Shown here: positions 8,023-15,810 of the stretch, piece after piece
How positions within the stretch are numbered: the stretch's first letter is position 1
Layout: each line of letters starts with the position of its first letter
The notes under the pieces: generated by a model
The model's input: only the letters and a program-made list of their open reading frames with translations
Databases searched by the model: none
Told to the model about the DNA's origin: nothing
Source of the DNA: Fulvivirga sp. M361
GTDB taxonomy: Bacteria > Bacteroidota > Bacteroidia > Cytophagales > Cyclobacteriaceae
Length of the DNA stretch: 64,000 bases
Assembly (NCBI RefSeq): GCF_007097395.1
Contig: NZ_VKDC01000011.1
Coordinates: forward strand, 1-64,000
Reading direction: 5' to 3'
Program-made: the position numbers and the translations under genes

Positions 8023-8586
8023 GTGAAACACTCAGAAGTCAGGAACAGAATCATTGAAACGGCCTCTTTTCTATTTTATAGGAATGGGTATAATCTGACC
8101 GGAATAAATGAAATAATTTCGGAGGCTGGCATTGCAAAGGCTACACTATATAGTCATTTCAAATCCAAGGAAGACATCTGCCTGGCATATTTAAGGTTTA
8201 AGAATGACACTTTCTTAAGTGATATTGAAAAATTCTGCCGGTCCAGGCAAAAAGGAAGGAATCAATTACTGGCCATCTTTGATTTTCTCTTGTTGTTTTT
8301 TAAAGACCGGGATTTTAATGGTTGTTGGTGCATTAGAACAGTATCTGAAATCCCTAAAGACGATCATAAAATACGAGATGAGATCCAGGAACAGAAGACA
8401 AGTCTTATTGAACTGATCGGTAAACTATTAGAAGATAACGTCCAGGAAAAATCCCGAAAAGAGATTGACCTGCTTGCCAGGCAAATCTATTTACTCTATG
8501 AAAGTGCAGTGTCAGAAAGTCACCTGCACCAGGAAAACTGGCCTATAAAATCTGCTAAACAATTATGTGACCAAATATTAAATTAA
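8023..8586 (+). CDS. TetR family repressor (module 2)
   Basis: 187 residues from GTG 8023. The helix-turn-helix occupies about residues 5-52 (IIETASFLFYRNGYNLTGIN, ISEAGIAKATLYSHFKSKED). The C-terminal region with FNGCWCIRTVSEIP resembles the YxaF/LmrA-like branch (TetR_C_33 type), whose members often control quinone- or flavonoid-linked reductases. No alternative start fits, because the HTH begins at once. The -7 box ends 4 bp before GTG, so a leaderless mRNA is likely. It shares an identical palindrome with the SDR gene downstream. Confidence 0.88.
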   Translation: MKHSEVRNRIIETASFLFYRNGYNLTGINEIISEAGIAKATLYSHFKSKEDICLAYLRFKNDTFLSDIEKFCRSRQKGRNQLLAIFDFLLLFFKDRDFNGCWCIRTVSEIPKDDHKIRDEIQEQKTSLIELIGKLLEDNVQEKSRKEIDLLARQIYLLYESAVSESHLHQENWPIKSAKQLCDQILN

Positions 8587-8606
8587 AAAAATTTCTCAAT
8601 AAAAAG

Positions 8607-8620
8607 ACAGACTTGTCTGT
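8607..8620 (+). promoter_or_regulatory. Palindromic operator before the module 2 SDR gene
   Basis: ACAGACTTGTCTGT is identical to the operator at 7983-7996, and the matching flanks (AAAAAG on the left, nearly TTTATTATTTA on the right) make it a 25-30 bp near-duplicate. It lies 27 bp before the SDR start codon and 20 bp after the TetR stop. Confidence 0.7.
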
Positions 8621-8647
8621 TCATTATTTATATTAATAATTACAATT

Positions 8648-9394
8648 ATGGAAAACTTAGAAAACAAAACAGCCGTCATAATAGGGGGCACAAGTGGTAT
8701 TGGAAAGGCAACCGCTGAAGAACTTTTAAAACATGGAGCAAATGTTCATATTGTTGGCCGTAATGTGGACAAAGTGCATGATACTCCTAACTTATACAAA
8801 CACCAGGTAGACATTACTGACTCTGCCAGTTTTAATACATTTATATCCGTAATACATTCTTTTAACGATGTAAATTTCCTGGTGAATGCATCCGGAATAT
8901 TTGACCCTAAACCATTTCTTGAGCATACAGAAGAAGACTATAACGCTTATCTCGATCTAAATAAGGGCTTCTTTTTCATTACACAAGCTGTAGCAAAAAA
9001 AATGAAGAAGACGGGGGGCGGTTCTATAGTGAATGTAGGATCAATGTGGGCTAAACAAGCTGTAAAAGCCACACCATCCTCCGCTTATTCCATGCAAAAA
9101 GCAGGATTACATTCTCTTACGCAGCACCTGGCAATGGAACTGGCAGATGTTAACATCAGGGTTAATGCTGTCTCTCCGGCCGTAGTAGACACGCCGGTCT
9201 ACCATGGTGTTTTTGGAGGGAAAGAAGAGGCTGAAAAAGCATTGGTTGGCTTTAACGGCTTTCATCCCATTGGAAGAAATGGCACTCCACAAGATATCGC
9301 TAATGCCATCCTATTTCTACTTTCTGACAAGTCAAGTTGGGTGACCGGGGCTGTTTGGGACATAGATGGTGGAGTTATGGCCGGAAGAAATTAA
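8648..9394 (+). CDS. SDR family oxidoreductase (module 2)
   Basis: 248 residues, the usual length for a classical SDR. Residues 13-19 are GGTSGIG, 80-83 NASG, and the triad is S132, Y147 and K151 (GSMWAK ... YSMQKAG). The C-terminus carries the FabG-like [26 protein letters not shown] segment that closes the active site. The substrate is unknown. The operator shared with the upstream TetR gene suggests that the TetR ligand is the enzyme's substrate or a related compound. Confidence 0.9.
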   Translation: MENLENKTAVIIGGTSGIGKATAEELLKHGANVHIVGRNVDKVHDTPNLYKHQVDITDSASFNTFISVIHSFNDVNFLVNASGIFDPKPFLEHTEEDYNAYLDLNKGFFFITQAVAKKMKKTGGGSIVNVGSMWAKQAVKATPSSAYSMQKAGLHSLTQHLAMELADVNIRVNAVSPAVVDTPVYHGVFGGKEEAEKALVGFNGFHPIGRNGTPQDIANAILFLLSDKSSWVTGAVWDIDGGVMAGRN

Positions 9395-9733
9395 AACCGA
9401 TATTTTTTAACTGATGGAAATGATGGCGGTTAGGTAAGTATCCAACCGCTATCTTCACACCACAACATGTAAAACTAGCTGAACCTACCTTTCAGCATTG
9501 AATAAAACGATTTAAGTATAAATAAGTTAAGCCCTGGTTCCACACAGTTGTAAAAGTACTATTCTGTTTTTAGTTATACTTTCAAGCGTTTTTGCTATGA
9601 GTAACTCCAACAATTATTCATAAACAAGCCGCTGTTTCTGGTATAATAAAAGCCCCTTAACAACAAAAAGCCCGGGCCGAATTTCGTCCGGCTAAGAAGA
9701 ATAAATGTTTTCATTATGTAGGATACAAATTAT
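9395..9733. other. Intergenic region between convergent genes
   Basis: Convergent SDR and DsbA-like genes end here. An imperfect GC-rich hairpin at about 9668-9694 (AGCCCGGGC ... GTCCGGCT) could terminate either transcript. I see nothing else. Confidence 0.35.
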
Positions 9734-10453
9734 TTATTTTGTTCCCGAAATAAGCCAATACTCCACTTGTTCTTTCATCTGATCAAAAGTACTGTATCCA
9801 TAAGCAATTTTATGAAGTTGATCATTGTGAAGTAATAATACCGATGGATACCCCTGAATACCCCAGGAGCGATTTATATTAAACTCGTCCATGGTTTCCT
9901 GTTTTATCTCAGCATTTTCAAAACGATCTAAAAAAACACCATAGTTTATATCAAACTGATCACAAATACCGGCATAAAACGAAGCCTTGCCCGGATCCTG
10001 GGATTCAACATAAAATTTATGTTGTATTGCTTCGAAAAATTCCATTTCCCTTTCTTTCACCAGGGGTCTTGCAGCTACTACCGCCCGGCAAGACGGTTCT
10101 GTGTCATAGTTAAATGCTTCCTGATCAAGTAACTCATATCCAAACGGTTGTCCACTACGCTCTGTCACCTGCTCCCAATGATGTTTGAGAAATGCCTTCA
10201 TCTGATCATTCCAAGACTGTCCTCCTCCCGGTCTCAACCCACCAACAATCACCCTAAAGGCAACTTTACTCTTCCTGAAATGATCTCTAAGCTGCACCAA
10301 CGCCGGAGAGATTCCCCAACACCACGAGCACATAGGATCACCTACATAAATAATTTCGGTTTTATCACTTTGTGGGTTAGAACCGATACTACTTAATTCC
10401 TGTAGTGTAGAAGGGGTACAAATACCCGTTTCGGGATCGCAATAAGTGTTCAT
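9734..10453 (-). CDS. DsbA family protein (thioredoxin-fold, C-S-W-C)
   Basis: 239 residues. After an N-terminal arm with two cysteines (C5, C12), the thioredoxin fold begins: IIYVGDPMCSWCWG places the active-site pair at C42 and C45. The cis-proline loop (WGIQGYPSVLLL) is near residue 200. The PMCSWCWG signature is typical of cytoplasmic DsbA-like/FrnE-type or HCCA-isomerase-like proteins, not of periplasmic DsbA, and no signal peptide is present. A disulfide or thiol redox role is likely; the partner is unknown. Confidence 0.82.
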   Translation of the reverse strand: MNTYCDPETGICTPSTLQELSSIGSNPQSDKTEIIYVGDPMCSWCWGISPALVQLRDHFRKSKVAFRVIVGGLRPGGGQSWNDQMKAFLKHHWEQVTERSGQPFGYELLDQEAFNYDTEPSCRAVVAARPLVKEREMEFFEAIQHKFYVESQDPGKASFYAGICDQFDINYGVFLDRFENAEIKQETMDEFNINRSWGIQGYPSVLLLHNDQLHKIAYGYSTFDQMKEQVEYWLISGTK

Positions 10454-10501
10454 CTTTTATATGTTTTGAGAGCTAACAACCTGCCGGAGGTATAAGTTCT
10501 G

Positions 10502-10696
10502 TTATTTAATAAATGCTTCACGAAGAGGTTTCAATTGATCAATGGAATTGATCTCGACAGCAGAGATATGGGCACTTGCCCTGTTTGATGTTATTTTTTC
10601 AATGAGGTTCTGATCTGTGTCATTTTCAATTTCATTGTCAGTTAGCACAGAAAAAATATTTAATAAATGCCTGATTTCATGAACGTTAATTCGCAA
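10502..10696 (-). CDS. Unrecognised short protein or gene remnant
   Basis: The frame stays open from about 10735 to 10502 but has no ATG; the first usual start is TTG at 10696 (64 residues). Composition is mixed, with a plausible helix (HEIRHLLNIFSVLTDNEIEN) and no hydrophobic segment. It ends 48 bp before the DsbA-like gene on the same strand. I recognise no family. The lack of a good start and the adjacent debris on its other side make a remnant as likely as a gene. Confidence 0.25.
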   Translation of the reverse strand: MRINVHEIRHLLNIFSVLTDNEIENDTDQNLIEKITSNRASAHISAVEINSIDQLKPLREAFIK

Positions 10697-10778
10697 AATC
10701 GCCCTATGTTGCTCATCTTCAATGTGTTACTTCATTGCGTTATTCATATCGTTTTTAACCTATACGACATTTGGTTAG

Positions 10779-11021
10779 CCAAAAATCACTAAAAAGGACC
10801 TGACTGACTTTAGTTATTCACTGCTGGACGGCCTGAATGTGTCCTTGTATGCTGACCTGGTCATAGCCAGAAAAGGTGGCGAAGGAGGTAGTCGAGCCGC
10901 TCACCTGATGAATGAGGTATTTTTTAATGAAGGTAACTTTAGAACAGGTCAAACCTGGATGGTAAAAGCACAGCTTGAAAAGCTTGTAAGTACGATAGGG
11001 CCAGACGATGTACGTAAATGA
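10779..11021 (+). pseudogene. Fragment of an unrecognised gene
   Basis: An 80-codon open frame without a proper start (after a TAG at 10776) and with protein-like composition: DFSYSLLDGLNVSLYADLVI, ARKGGEGGSRAAHLMNEVFF. I cannot assign it. It abuts and overlaps by 4 bp the CHAT remnant that follows, so both are probably debris of larger genes joined by deletion. Confidence 0.3.
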
Positions 11022-11143
11022 CCTCATTTTATGAAGAATGGCTTAAGACCAACGATGTGGAAACAGCATTTCACAATGCACAAAAAACAGTATTCAAAAA
11101 ATATTCTCACCCTTTCTACCGGGGCATTTGTTATGTTCAATTA
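11018..11143 (+). pseudogene. C-terminal remnant of a CHAT-domain protease
   Basis: The 42 residues from ATG 11018 (MTSFYEEWLKTNDVETAFHN, AQKTVFKKYSHPFYRG) match the last two helices of CHAT (caspase-like) domains, whose hallmark is a FY-x-x-W-L ... A-x-x-x-A-Q ... HP-(F/Y)-YW-(A/G) ending. The catalytic His and Cys regions, which lie further N-terminal, are absent. The frame continues by chance into the next gene's signal peptide. I read it as the relic of a deleted CHAT gene. Confidence 0.55.
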
Positions 11144-11167
11144 ATCAAGATCAATAAAAAAGCTGTC

Positions 11168-12193
11168 ATGAAAACATTTTTAATCTTACTTACATTATTG
11201 CCCTGTACCTTATTCGGACAATATACGGTGAAATCAACCATGACTGCCGGAAAGAAGCAGATCACTACCACTAATTACATCAAAGGATATGTGGTATTAA
11301 GTTCGGGACAAAGAAAAGATGGGAAGATCTCTCTCAAAGTGGTGAATACGGATACGGTAGAGATCCGCTACCAGGGTAATAATAAAGAAAAGATGAAATT
11401 TAAAAGGCTGGACTTATTGGATTACGGGCCCGCAAACTTACTATTGTCAGAAGTTAAAAATGACTATAAAGATGTTTCCAAAAACTTTCACCCGGGTTAT
11501 ATCATTTTAAAAGATGGGCAGAAAAAAACGGGTAAAATAGCTTCCCGGAAAAGAGATGTAAAAGAGTCGGATGGCACAAAGGTCTACGGCCCTATCGGCG
11601 TAAAATATGTGGGAGAAAATGATGAGGTTATCGAGTATAGGGGTAAAACCTTCACGGTATCGTATTACATGCAAAATATTGGCGGGGAAGAGCAGCATTA
11701 TTTGAACGTATACGGTACATACATTCGTGTCTTCAACCCTAGAGGCAGGTTCAGCTACTACAGAAATTCAAGACCGACCCATGTGCGGGAAGGTACCACC
11801 AACCTTGTGAAAGGTGTAGCTGAATCTGCACAACAAGAATTAGCTGAATCTGCTGCCAAGGGTGCCGCTAAACGGAGCTTTGAAAGGTCAATGAAAAATG
11901 GCGAGGACCTGGGTACGGCCATCGGAAATGCCACCGTTAATGCTCAAAAAGCCGCTAATGAAATACAAGGGGCCGTTAATTTTGACGATGCGGGCGGCCT
12001 TTATTTCAAAGAGTATTTCATCGTAGACAATAAACACAATACTCAAAATCTTGTCTACAAAAAGAACATCAAAGAAGTACTTAACACGCTGCTGGAAGGA
12101 TGTGGACTGGATGAAAAGATCGTTAACAAGTCTTCAAAAATCAAGGAGCTTGAAGAAGTGATGGCATTTTTGGAGGAAAATGCTTGTGACTAA
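11168..12193 (+). CDS. Secreted protein of unknown function
   Basis: 341 residues from ATG 11168, where a clean signal peptide starts (MKTFLILLTLLPCTLFGQ). A longer frame from 11018 is CHAT debris. Two similar segments, GYVVLSSGQRKDGKISLKVV and GYIILKDGQKKTGKIASRKR, suggest a duplicated small beta domain. After residue about 220 follows an Ala/Glu-rich helical stretch (VKGVAESAQQELAESAAKGA), then a C-terminal domain with paired acidic residues. I recognise no family. Periplasmic or surface location is inferred from the signal peptide. Confidence 0.6.
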   Translation: MKTFLILLTLLPCTLFGQYTVKSTMTAGKKQITTTNYIKGYVVLSSGQRKDGKISLKVVNTDTVEIRYQGNNKEKMKFKRLDLLDYGPANLLLSEVKNDYKDVSKNFHPGYIILKDGQKKTGKIASRKRDVKESDGTKVYGPIGVKYVGENDEVIEYRGKTFTVSYYMQNIGGEEQHYLNVYGTYIRVFNPRGRFSYYRNSRPTHVREGTTNLVKGVAESAQQELAESAAKGAAKRSFERSMKNGEDLGTAIGNATVNAQKAANEIQGAVNFDDAGGLYFKEYFIVDNKHNTQNLVYKKNIKEVLNTLLEGCGLDEKIVNKSSKIKELEEVMAFLEENACD

Positions 12194-12310
12194 CTTATGC
12201 ATATCATAATGTGAAAACAATACATTTCCTCAACTAATCCGTAGCTAGTCTGTTGGGAAATCGGTGGGCAGCATATTTAGTTTTAGCCGTCTATTGAAAA
12301 ACTTGTTCCA

Positions 12311-15300
12311 TTACCTGATCAATACCTTTCTGATGATAGATTGACCTTCCCCAACTATTACTAGGTAATAAGTTCCTGAAGCTACTTCCGATACATCTAT
12401 CCTTGTTCCGGTACCATAGGCACTGGTTTCCCACAGTTTTTTACCTGCACTATTGATCAGTGAAAATTGCCAGGGCAGCTTTGGGGCCGGTTCGGAAAAT
12501 TGTATGGTCATATGGTCTTCCACAGGATTGGGATACACTGAAAATGATGATATAGCCTGACCCTCCAGGGAAGTGGTCACATTAGCCTCTACCACAATGT
12601 TCTCTAATAAAAATGTACACCCGTTGGTATCACTTACTGTAACGCTATACTCACCTGCTGCGGCATTTTCCAAGACCGCTTCATTATGCTCCGGAAGCCA
12701 ACGGTAGTTGTACGGAGAGTTTCCACCACTTACTTCCACTACCAGGTCAGCACCTTCTGTGAGGTCATCTACTGATAAGGTAGCCACTAAGGGGGCTGGT
12801 TCGGTTAAGTTAAATACGTCTGATATAAATACACATCCCTTCGCATCAGTGACAGTGACTGTATAATCCCCTTCTGATAATGCTGTGGCGGTAGCTTCCG
12901 TGTGTCCATTACTCCATAAGTAAGTGTAAGGTCCGGTACCCCCGGATATCGTAGTAGAAACGCGACCATCAGACTCTCCATGACAACTGAGAGACACCAC
13001 TTCATACTCAGAAAGTATTACTGGTGTGGGCGCCAAAAGAGCAAATGCTTCCGAGGTAATGGAACAATCTTTTATATCAGTAACGGTTACTGAATATTCT
13101 CCTTCAACCAGTTCCGTAGCGATGGCTTCGGTTTCTCCATTACTCCATAAATAGGTATAAGACCCACTACCTCCGGAGGTACTAATTTTAATGCTGCCAT
13201 CAGATGCATCGTGGCAACTTGGGGACATCATTTCCGGTTCTGAAAACATCAAAGAGGCAGGGGCCACTATGGTGAATGTCTCTGAAGTAATAGAGCAGTC
13301 CTTAGCATCGCTAATAGTCACCGAATATTCTCCTTCTACAAGTTCTGTAGCAGTTGCCTCGGTTTGTCCATTGCTCCACAGGTAAGTATAAGGTCCGGTA
13401 CCCCCGGATACATCAAGTGAAATGCTTCCGTTACCGTCGCCTGCACAAGTTAGGTCAACCTGTTCCACAAGGGTCGAGCGGAGTCCTGGCGGTTGAATCA
13501 CGGCTATTAACACCGTTTGCATATCGCAACCAACGGCATCTTCCACAAAAGCGCGATATATACCTCTTCCCAGGTTATCCTGGGTTCCTGTAGTACCCGC
13601 TAAGGGCTGTCCATCTTTCTCCCAGGTGATAGTATACGGTTCGGTTCCTCCGGTCAGACGTAAATCAATGGCCCCGTCTCCGGCTTCAAAGCAAGAAAGT
13701 GGCTGTACCTGCGGGGACATGGTAAAACCTGCACAACTCACAGAAGGGGCTATGGTAATGATATAATCCTGCCTTAAACCACTGGAGATACAGGGGTCGA
13801 ATGGGTTGCGCCCGCTAATATTTGCAGGTAATACCTTTACCCTTAACCGGGTCTCGCCTAAAAGTGCATCTTCCGGTATAGTAATTTGAGCCTCTGTCGT
13901 ACCGCCACGCACTCTAGAACCTATCAGTTTAACTTCTTTATCTGTTGCCGTATTGGTTTCACTTAATAGCCCGTTCTGGTTATAATCTATAAAAACATAA
14001 ACACTTCCATTTTCATTGGTAACGGTGGATTCTGAATAACGAAATGCGTATGTTTCTCCACGTATCAATGTAGTGGTATAAGGAGGTTCAAAAGGGAATT
14101 CCATTAGTTCTTCCAAAGCTTCATTGGTTTGAAAATGAAGTGTATTCAATTCAACAGACTCTATTATACCAAGGCCACCCCTAATCGGAGGGCTACAATA
14201 CTCTAACCCTCCACGTGTGGTAAAAGAAGAGATGTCCAGGGGTGTACTGCCGTTTGCGTTATGAGCCACTATCCCGATATAATAAGTAGTGCCGGGGGCC
14301 AGTTCCGGTAATTCCAATCGTCTTTCGCTCACCCCTGAAACAAGTAGATCAGCAGGTGGGTAATCAGTACTCAGGTATACATCATAGGTATTGTCTAATT
14401 GACTTGCGGGTGACCAGCCCAGAACCGGGTTTCGGGAAATACTATCTGCCTGATCAGCCAGAATGTAGTGGAATTCAGCATCTCCATACTGAGAGCCCGA
14501 ATAATAGTCAGGTACCAGAAAATAAGTAACAGGACTTTCGGGTGTAGCAGTATTATCTATCGGAGGACTGAATGTGAATGTGCGGGAGTTTCCCGACAGC
14601 AGGTCTTGGTTAAAATCCATCACAGCACTCGGATTAGCACTTTTTTCAGAAGTGGTCCAATCATTGATTCCATTGACAACGCTACGCAGGTGTAAATTTT
14701 CTGGATTATTATTCAATTGAGAGCCACGCAAGCCTATAGCTACTTCTTTAATATGTGTAGCAAAAGGCAGGCCCGCGAAATACGAAAACCGTAGACTCCT
14801 CTCTCTCTCTAAAAGTGTTACTTGTGTGAATATTTCCCGTGCGCTACCAGATGGATATTCTTCATAAAAACCAATAGAATAAATATTATACCACGATACA
14901 ATTGTTTTTTTCTCTCCTGGGAATCCAAGGCCCGACACATAGTTAAAGGTATGACTATATGGGATGTTTGTATTTACGTCGGTTTGAAAAACGGATATAA
15001 TATTTTGTCTTTCCTTCGCAAAATCATGTTCAAACACCGCCCCTGTCAATGTATCTCTTTTTATTGTAAAGTCTTCGGAGGATGTACCCAATTTAATATA
15101 ACCATTGGTAGAAGCGGCAAAACGATCAAAGTATTGACCATCATAATAGAAGTCAAAACCCATAGGAAATCCCGGACCCTTAACAAAAGTAGTATCTTCT
15201 TCTAAATCATTATTAATAACAATCGCCCCTCGCTTTGTTCGATCAAAAATATCAAAAGGTTTTAAAAGTGAGGTTCCGACACCTGAACTTGGTCCTGCCC

Positions 15301-15433
15301 CTCCATCTTTATTTGAAAAAGTGTAATTACTCACTTGTGCTAAAACAAGAACTGGTTGACACAAGAAGATAAGTAACCATAAATGTTTAATCACATATGG
15401 TAATTGCTTAATCATAACAAGTTGTTTCATCAT
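12311..15433 (-). CDS. Large T9SS-exported surface protein with SprB repeats
   Basis: 1040 residues. The signal peptide (to about 32) is followed by a beta-rich N-terminal domain, a fibronectin-III-like segment near 330-405 (LELPELAPGTTYYIGIVAHN), and a GEVED-type domain near 450-560 (VFIDYNQNGLLSE ... LRVKV). Five SprB-like repeats follow (about 570-920; pattern C-x-G-x-x-D-G-x-I ... SGGTGPYTYLWSNG). The type A type IX secretion signal is at 955-1040 (FSVYPNPVEDHMTIQF). Three central SprB repeats are nearly identical in DNA (about 12840-13440), a sign of recent duplication or homogenisation. A role in adhesion or gliding is inferred from SprB. Confidence 0.85.
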   Translation of the reverse strand: MMKQLVMIKQLPYVIKHLWLLIFLCQPVLVLAQVSNYTFSNKDGGAGPSSGVGTSLLKPFDIFDRTKRGAIVINNDLEEDTTFVKGPGFPMGFDFYYDGQYFDRFAASTNGYIKLGTSSEDFTIKRDTLTGAVFEHDFAKERQNIISVFQTDVNTNIPYSHTFNYVSGLGFPGEKKTIVSWYNIYSIGFYEEYPSGSAREIFTQVTLLERERSLRFSYFAGLPFATHIKEVAIGLRGSQLNNNPENLHLRSVVNGINDWTTSEKSANPSAVMDFNQDLLSGNSRTFTFSPPIDNTATPESPVTYFLVPDYYSGSQYGDAEFHYILADQADSISRNPVLGWSPASQLDNTYDVYLSTDYPPADLLVSGVSERRLELPELAPGTTYYIGIVAHNANGSTPLDISSFTTRGGLEYCSPPIRGGLGIIESVELNTLHFQTNEALEELMEFPFEPPYTTTLIRGETYAFRYSESTVTNENGSVYVFIDYNQNGLLSETNTATDKEVKLIGSRVRGGTTEAQITIPEDALLGETRLRVKVLPANISGRNPFDPCISSGLRQDYIITIAPSVSCAGFTMSPQVQPLSCFEAGDGAIDLRLTGGTEPYTITWEKDGQPLAGTTGTQDNLGRGIYRAFVEDAVGCDMQTVLIAVIQPPGLRSTLVEQVDLTCAGDGNGSISLDVSGGTGPYTYLWSNGQTEATATELVEGEYSVTISDAKDCSITSETFTIVAPASLMFSEPEMMSPSCHDASDGSIKISTSGGSGSYTYLWSNGETEAIATELVEGEYSVTVTDIKDCSITSEAFALLAPTPVILSEYEVVSLSCHGESDGRVSTTISGGTGPYTYLWSNGHTEATATALSEGDYTVTVTDAKGCVFISDVFNLTEPAPLVATLSVDDLTEGADLVVEVSGGNSPYNYRWLPEHNEAVLENAAAGEYSVTVSDTNGCTFLLENIVVEANVTTSLEGQAISSFSVYPNPVEDHMTIQFSEPAPKLPWQFSLINSAGKKLWETSAYGTGTRIDVSEVASGTYYLVIVGEGQSIIRKVLIR

Positions 15434-15763
15434 TTGTAAACAAGTCTAACAGATCATCAGACCTTGTTCTTCTATACGTTTCTTGAGTAAGAAGTAATTA
15501 GTGATGTAAGTTATTCATGGTTTTTGCCTAAGAGGAAAAGATTGAAAGCCAAAATATCACATTAATACAGATTTAAATTAATTAAATATAAAAAATATAA
15601 TATTTCAACCTTAAGTATGTTAATTGTTAAATATGACATATGTCCTGGACTATCTCCCATTATTATATTTAACAATAACTCATAGTAAGTTTATGTTTAG
15701 GACATTTCAAATTCTACACTACCAACGTAACAAAGTAGAGAAAAATGAGCCTATGAAGAAAAT
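15434..15763. other. Spacer between two co-oriented surface-protein genes
   Basis: AT-rich, with no ORF I trust. It contains the promoter region of the 12311-15433 gene near its left end (minus strand). A terminator hairpin for the upstream gene follows at its right end. Confidence 0.4.
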
Positions 15764-15795
15764 AAACATCCGAAGTGCTGAAACTTCGGATGTTT
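15764..15795 (-). terminator. Terminator of the 15811-18096 gene
   Basis: AAACATCCGAAG and CTTCGGATGTTT form a perfect 12-bp stem with an 8-nt loop, 16 bp after the stop of the minus-strand gene. On that strand it runs into TTTATTTTC, fitting factor-independent termination. Confidence 0.75.
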
Positions 15796-15810
15796 AAATT
15801 AACCGAATTA

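Noticed and set aside
10818-11027. Minus-strand 69-codon frame
   Set aside because: Antisense to the fragment at 10779-11021; no similarity seen.
12840-13480. Repeats near 13 kb as a possible mobile repeat array
   Set aside because: They are in-frame SprB-type protein repeats.
14822-15205. Plus-strand 127-codon frame
   Set aside because: Antisense to the SprB-repeat protein gene; no conserved features.
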